Shown here: one piece after another, positions 6,607-9,383 of the stretch
How positions within the stretch are numbered: the stretch's first letter is position 1
Layout of the letters: each line of letters opens with the position of its first letter
DNA from: M55B111 sp964614065
GTDB lineage: Bacteria; Bipolaricaulota; Bipolaricaulia; M55B111
Assembly (NCBI GenBank): GCA_964614065.1
Contig: CAZTJJ010000061.1
Coordinates: 1-9,383, forward strand
Reading direction: 5' to 3'
Length of the DNA stretch: 9,383 nucleotides
The notes under the pieces: generated by a model
The model's input: the letters and a program-made list of their open reading frames with translations, nothing else
The model's database searches: none
What the model was told of the DNA's origin: nothing
Position numbers and translations under genes: made by a program

Positions 6607-8028
6607 TCACTTCACATCAATTTCCTCAAGTACCTTTCGGGCATCGCTGATGACATGATTCGTGATCTTTTCCGCCAATCCCACGTAGTCTCCTGGTCTT
6701 AGTTTCTTCAGTCGAGCTTTTTCATTGGTGGGCAGCGGCAACTCGTCTATCAACTCCGTGATCTCCTGATAGTTCAATTCTTTTCCACGCACCAGTTCTT
6801 TCACTACCTCGTAGGCATCTATATGTCCGTATTTTCGCATTGACGTTTGCCAGGACTCGGATAGCACCTCAGTGTGATTTTCCAGGTCGTCATTTATTTT
6901 TTCCAAATTAGGAGCAATCTTCCTTAACCCCTTAAGAACGCTTTTATAACCAATTAAAGAGTGGGCAAAAGCTACACCAATGTTCCTACGAACAGTAGAG
7001 TCAGAAAGATCTCGTTGCATCCGAGAGGTAGTCAAATAATCGGCAAGAAAATGTAAATCCGAGCTTGCTTTACTCAAGTTGCCCTCTCCATTTTCGAAAT
7101 CGATCGGATTTACCTTCTGGGGCATAGTAGAGGAACCAACCTCCCCAGAAACAGCCTGTTGGGTGAAGTATTCGCGCGAAATATACGTCCAACAGTCACG
7201 CGCAAGATCGACCAGAATATTGTCGATCCTGGACAGAGCCTGAAAGAGACTTGCCAGGTTGTCATAGGGTTCAATCTGAGTTACGGCCATTTTGGGAACC
7301 AACCCTAACCTGGAGATAAACTCCTCGGAAAAACCGATCCAGTCAACTTGCGAAAAACTGTCTTGATGTGCACTTAAGTTACCCGTAGCTCCAGCTAACT
7401 TTCCGGTAAGTTCTCCTGTTCTATCCCTAAGTTTGGCTAATTCCCCAAGTAATCGAGAGATGAAAATCGCGAATTCTTTGCCTACGGTAGTTGGAGTAGC
7501 CGGCTGGCCATGGGTCCTTCCCAACATGGGCTGGGCAGCATTATCCTCTGCCAGATCTACTAACTGTTCTAAGAGATCTACCAGAGCTTGAATTATTGGG
7601 CCCTGTATAGACTTCTTAACTAATCTTCCGTATGCAATGTTAGTTACGTCTTCTGAAGTCAATCCAAAATGAACGAACGGAAGCAATTCCTCTAAATTGT
7701 GATCGCGAAGCTTTTCACGCAGGTAGTACTCGACGGCCTTCACGTCGTGGTGAGTAGGGGGAATCTCCTTATAGCCTTCAGTTTCTATTTTATGAATGAG
7801 ATGGGCTTCTTCGAGGTCAAAATCTTCGAAGATCTGCCTCAACTGCTCCGAAGGTACCTGGATCTTTACCTCTTTCAGTTTAGCGAGCTCAATTAAGTAT
7901 TCGAGCTCCACGAAAACTCTTTCCTTGTCCAGCCCAAATTGTGAGTAGAAAGGCACAAGCTCTTCCACTCTTTCCCTATATCTGCCGTCAATAGGCGAGA
8001 TAGCCTGTAAATTAGTAAATTCTTTCAT
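6607..8028 (-). CDS. purB: Adenylosuccinate lyase
   Basis: Adenylosuccinate lyase catalyses two fumarate-releasing steps of purine synthesis: SAICAR to AICAR, and adenylosuccinate to AMP. The protein has 473 residues and follows the E. coli-type PurB layout, close to its usual 456. SPIDGRY (11-17) binds phosphate-side substrate groups. HHDVKAVEYY (93-102), TSEDVTN (124-130) and RTHGQPATPT (171-180, catalytic H173) are conserved. The superfamily signature GSSTMPQKVNPIDFENGEGN (298-317) carries the catalytic serine. SRMQRDLSDSTVRRN (335-349) also matches. The frame continues upstream to a TTG at 8112, but I chose the ATG at 8028: AGAGGA lies 5 bases before it and the family N-terminus begins there. 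It converges on htpX with 10 bases between the stops. A candidate promoter lies at 8226-8198. Confidence 0.96.
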   Translation of the reverse strand: MKEFTNLQAISPIDGRYRERVEELVPFYSQFGLDKERVFVELEYLIELAKLKEVKIQVPSEQLRQIFEDFDLEEAHLIHKIETEGYKEIPPTHHDVKAVEYYLREKLRDHNLEELLPFVHFGLTSEDVTNIAYGRLVKKSIQGPIIQALVDLLEQLVDLAEDNAAQPMLGRTHGQPATPTTVGKEFAIFISRLLGELAKLRDRTGELTGKLAGATGNLSAHQDSFSQVDWIGFSEEFISRLGLVPKMAVTQIEPYDNLASLFQALSRIDNILVDLARDCWTYISREYFTQQAVSGEVGSSTMPQKVNPIDFENGEGNLSKASSDLHFLADYLTTSRMQRDLSDSTVRRNIGVAFAHSLIGYKSVLKGLRKIAPNLEKINDDLENHTEVLSESWQTSMRKYGHIDAYEVVKELVRGKELNYQEITELIDELPLPTNEKARLKKLRPGDYVGLAEKITNHVISDARKVLEEIDVK

Positions 8029-8197
8029 AACGATCCTCTGAGGTAATTCAATGTTCAAATCACGCAACTTTATGAACCAATTTTGTAAAATAAATGTACT
8101 AGATGCAAACAACCACCTTCAACCCCGTTTGTGAAAGACGGTGTCCGTGACATCAAAAACACAAAAATAGGCAGAACCTCTATCAACTCACTCTCTA

Positions 8198-8226
8198 GTT
8201 ATAATCGCTAATTAAGGACCCGGCAA
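8198..8226 (-). promoter_or_regulatory. Candidate sigma-70 promoter of purB
   Basis: On the minus strand TTGCCG (8226-8221) is followed after 17 bases by TATAAC (8203-8198), matching four and five consensus bases. Transcription would start near 8191, leaving a leader of about 160 bases before the purB ATG. In that leader I see only short possible stems and no recognisable riboswitch. The overlapping plus-strand TATAAT at 8200-8205 has no matching -35 box at 17 bases. Confidence 0.5.
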
Positions 8227-8252
8227 TTCGGAAACAGCATTGCTGAAACACC

Positions 8253-8268
8253 CTTAAACTCTTAAACT
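8253..8268 (+). repeat. Tandem 8-bp repeat
   Basis: CTTAAACT is repeated twice with no gap (8253-8260 and 8261-8268). It is a short AT-rich tandem in the tpiA upstream region; a binding site or slippage product are both possible. Confidence 0.4.
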
Positions 8269-8299
8269 TTGTTGTTGGTAGAAAAAAACACGATGACGA

Positions 8300-8337
8300 T
8301 ATCAACTTGTCAAAGCTTTATCTCAGTTAAGTTGATA
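8300..8337. repeat. 9-bp perfect inverted repeat with 20-base spacer
   Basis: TATCAACTT (8300-8308) and AAGTTGATA (8329-8337) are perfect inverted copies separated by 20 bases. They could form a stem in RNA or a two-site operator. The repeat lies directly before the GC-rich hairpin. Confidence 0.5.
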
Positions 8338-8341
8338 CAGT

Positions 8342-8371
8342 CAAGAACCCCACCCCAAGCGACGGGGCTTG
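8342..8371. repeat. GC-rich hairpin, possibly a relic of an IS200/IS605-type end
   Basis: CAAG (8342-8345) and CCCC (8348-8351) can pair with GGGG (8364-8367) and CTTG (8368-8371) around a two-base bulge. An alternative stem is CAAGC/GCTTG (8356-8360 and 8367-8371). No T-run follows on either strand, so it is not a standard terminator. The pattern AAGCCCC...GGGGTTCTTGAC on the minus strand recalls the subterminal hairpins of IS200/IS605 insertion sequences. No transposase or TnpB coding sequence is adjacent, so this is a resemblance only. Confidence 0.35.
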
Positions 8372-8416
8372 TAAAAGACAAATGAAAGACAGGACCTTCA
8401 ACTTAATAACCGGAAA

Positions 8417-8532
8417 TTGGTCCAGCAGTCAATCGAGGACATGATCCTTGAGAAAGTATGCAGGTAATCTAAACGTTGATCTCGCATTCTGGTAAAAATA
8501 GAAGAAACGTGCTCGATTGACTGCTGGACCAA
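8417..8532. repeat. Perfect 21-bp inverted repeat spanning 116 bp upstream of tpiA
   Basis: The left arm (8417-8437, starting TTGGTCCAGCAG) and the right arm (8512-8532, ending CTGCTGGACCAA) are exact reverse complements over 21 bases. They enclose 74 bases with no gene. The right arm ends three bases before the GAGGAGGT ribosome binding site region of tpiA. A related arm occurs after tpiA at 9362-9383. Size and terminal repeats fit a miniature mobile element or a dispersed intergenic palindrome. I see no clear target-site duplication next to the arms. Confidence 0.8.
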
Positions 8533-8548
8533 ACTGAGGAGGTAGCAA

Positions 8549-9319
8549 GTGAGACAACCAATAATTGCAGCTAATTGGAAGCTTCACAAAAACAGATCGG
8601 AAGCCGAAGAATTCTTAAATAAATTCAGGGAAAAGGTTAAGTACGTATCAGGCGTCGAAATCGTCCTTGGGCCCACCTATACCACATTAAGTACCGTGGT
8701 GAAGGGAACAAAAGGAACTGAAATCAAGGTAAGCGCTCAAAACGTCTATTACGAGCTAGAGGGTGCCTACACCGGAGAAATTTCTCCCGACATGTTATCT
8801 GAAATTGGATGTGAATATGTAATAGTGGGCCATTCCGAGCGTCGCCATCTTTTTGGGGAAACGGATGCCATGATCAACAAGAAACTGCATGCAGTCTTCA
8901 ACCACGATATGCTTCCCATCCTCTGTATCGGGGAAACTGAAAACGAAAGAAACAAAGGTCAGACAGAACAGGTGTTAAAACGCCAGCTGGAAAGCGGTCT
9001 GGACGGCCTTGATGCCTCTCAGGTTGCGAACATGATCGTTGCTTACGAACCCGTTTGGGCGATAGGTACTGGAGAATCCGCGTCCCCCGACGATGCCCAG
9101 AGCGGTTGCAAGTTTTCTAGAGATCGAATAGGTGAAATATTCGACGAGGATACATGTCAACAAACAAGGTTACAATACGGCGGTAGTATTAAGCCTCACA
9201 ATGCAAAAGATCTCATGAGTCTACCGGATATTGATGGAGGACTTATTGGCGGAGCTTCGCTAAAACCCGACTCATTTGCGGAAATCATCTCGATTACCGA
9301 GGAAATCTACCAAAATTAG
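8549..9319 (+). CDS. tpiA: Triosephosphate isomerase
   Basis: Triosephosphate isomerase interconverts glyceraldehyde 3-phosphate and dihydroxyacetone phosphate in glycolysis and gluconeogenesis. At 256 residues it has the bacterial length, unlike the roughly 225-residue archaeal form. Catalytic and binding residues are all present: AANWK (7-11, N9 and K11), H95 in VGHSERR (93-99), E167 in AYEPVWAIGTG (165-175), where the flexible loop 6 follows the Glu, and the phosphate-binding YGGSIKP (210-216) and IGGASL (233-238). It starts with GTG, supported by GAGGAGGT ending 5 bases upstream. It stands alone, between a structured upstream region and a terminator, with repeat arms on both sides. No clear promoter was found; TTGTCA at 8307-8312 matches a -35 box well but lacks a properly spaced -10. 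Confidence 0.96.
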   Translation: MRQPIIAANWKLHKNRSEAEEFLNKFREKVKYVSGVEIVLGPTYTTLSTVVKGTKGTEIKVSAQNVYYELEGAYTGEISPDMLSEIGCEYVIVGHSERRHLFGETDAMINKKLHAVFNHDMLPILCIGETENERNKGQTEQVLKRQLESGLDGLDASQVANMIVAYEPVWAIGTGESASPDDAQSGCKFSRDRIGEIFDEDTCQQTRLQYGGSIKPHNAKDLMSLPDIDGGLIGGASLKPDSFAEIISITEEIYQN

Positions 9320-9363
9320 CCGAGAGTGCCCCAGGGCTTGCCCTGGAGTGAATCGGCTGTTTT
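9319..9363 (+). terminator. Hairpin terminator after tpiA
   Basis: CCAGGG (9331-9336) pairs with CCCTGG (9341-9346) around a CTTG loop. An outer stem GCCGA/TCGGC (9319-9323 and 9353-9357) closes an internal loop. TGTTTT follows. The outer stem begins in the last base of the tpiA stop codon. The interrupted stem and short T-run suggest moderate strength. Confidence 0.65.
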
Positions 9364-9383
9364 GAGTCCAGCACTCAATTGAG
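9362..9383 (+). repeat. Diverged third copy of the tpiA-flanking repeat arm, cut by the window end
   Basis: These last 22 bases align with the left arm at 8417-8437 in the same orientation, with 19 identical positions, one inserted A and two substitutions (TCCAGCA is shared). This copy can fold on itself: TTGAGT and ACTCAA pair around CCAGC. It also ends in the 10-bp palindrome CTCAATTGAG. An inverted partner may lie beyond the window. Confidence 0.6.

Noticed and set aside
8029..8112. 28-residue N-terminal extension of PurB from a TTG codon
   Set aside because: The family N-terminus begins at the ATG at 8028, which has a good ribosome binding site. The extension has no known counterpart.
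8417..8532. CRISPR array or integron attC site
   Set aside because: There is one inverted pair rather than direct repeats with spacers, and the conserved attC end boxes are not present.

Overview
The window most likely comes from an uncultured bacterium. The adenylosuccinate lyase and triosephosphate isomerase are bacterial-type, and most gene starts carry strong Shine-Dalgarno sites (the best is AAAGGAGGT). The best promoters have sigma-70 spacing and -10 boxes. Base composition is moderate, with no sign of extreme GC or AT. The HtpX protease and the Bmp-family binding protein resemble archaeal or deep-branching bacterial relatives. A poorly sampled candidate phylum would fit, but the sequence alone does not fix the taxon.

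Positions 19-5247 (minus strand) hold a gene cluster read right to left. It starts with a possible 31-codon small ORF that overlaps a 78-residue lipoyl/biotinyl-type carrier protein. A Bmp-family substrate-binding protein follows, then a strong intrinsic-terminator hairpin, a two-domain ABC ATPase and two membrane permeases. The last four make a complete nucleoside-type ABC importer of the NupNOPQ/YufNOPQ/PnrA class. The hairpin between binding protein and ATPase would let the cell make more binding protein than membrane complex.

Positions 5248-5609 are non-coding. They hold three copies of an 8-bp word (TTGAATCC) and a good sigma-70 promoter for htpX (plus strand, 5610-6596). htpX converges with purB (minus strand, 6607-8028), with only 10 bases between the stop codons. 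purB encodes adenylosuccinate lyase. It has a likely promoter about 170 bases upstream of its start, so its leader is long.

Positions 8227-8548 lie upstream of tpiA and are densely structured: a tandem 8-bp repeat, a 9-bp inverted repeat, a GC-rich hairpin resembling IS200/IS605 ends, and a perfect 21-bp inverted repeat spanning 116 bp that ends just before the tpiA ribosome binding site. tpiA (plus strand, 8549-9319) is followed by a hairpin terminator and then by a diverged third copy of the same repeat arm, exactly at the window edge. This dispersed repeat is the least explained feature here.

Functionally, nucleoside uptake sits near a purine-pathway enzyme, with a membrane quality-control protease and a glycolytic enzyme alongside. 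All main genes look intact. Apart from the repeats, the small ORF and the carrier protein, the content is ordinary. I see no CRISPR array, rRNA, tRNA, transposase or defence system.
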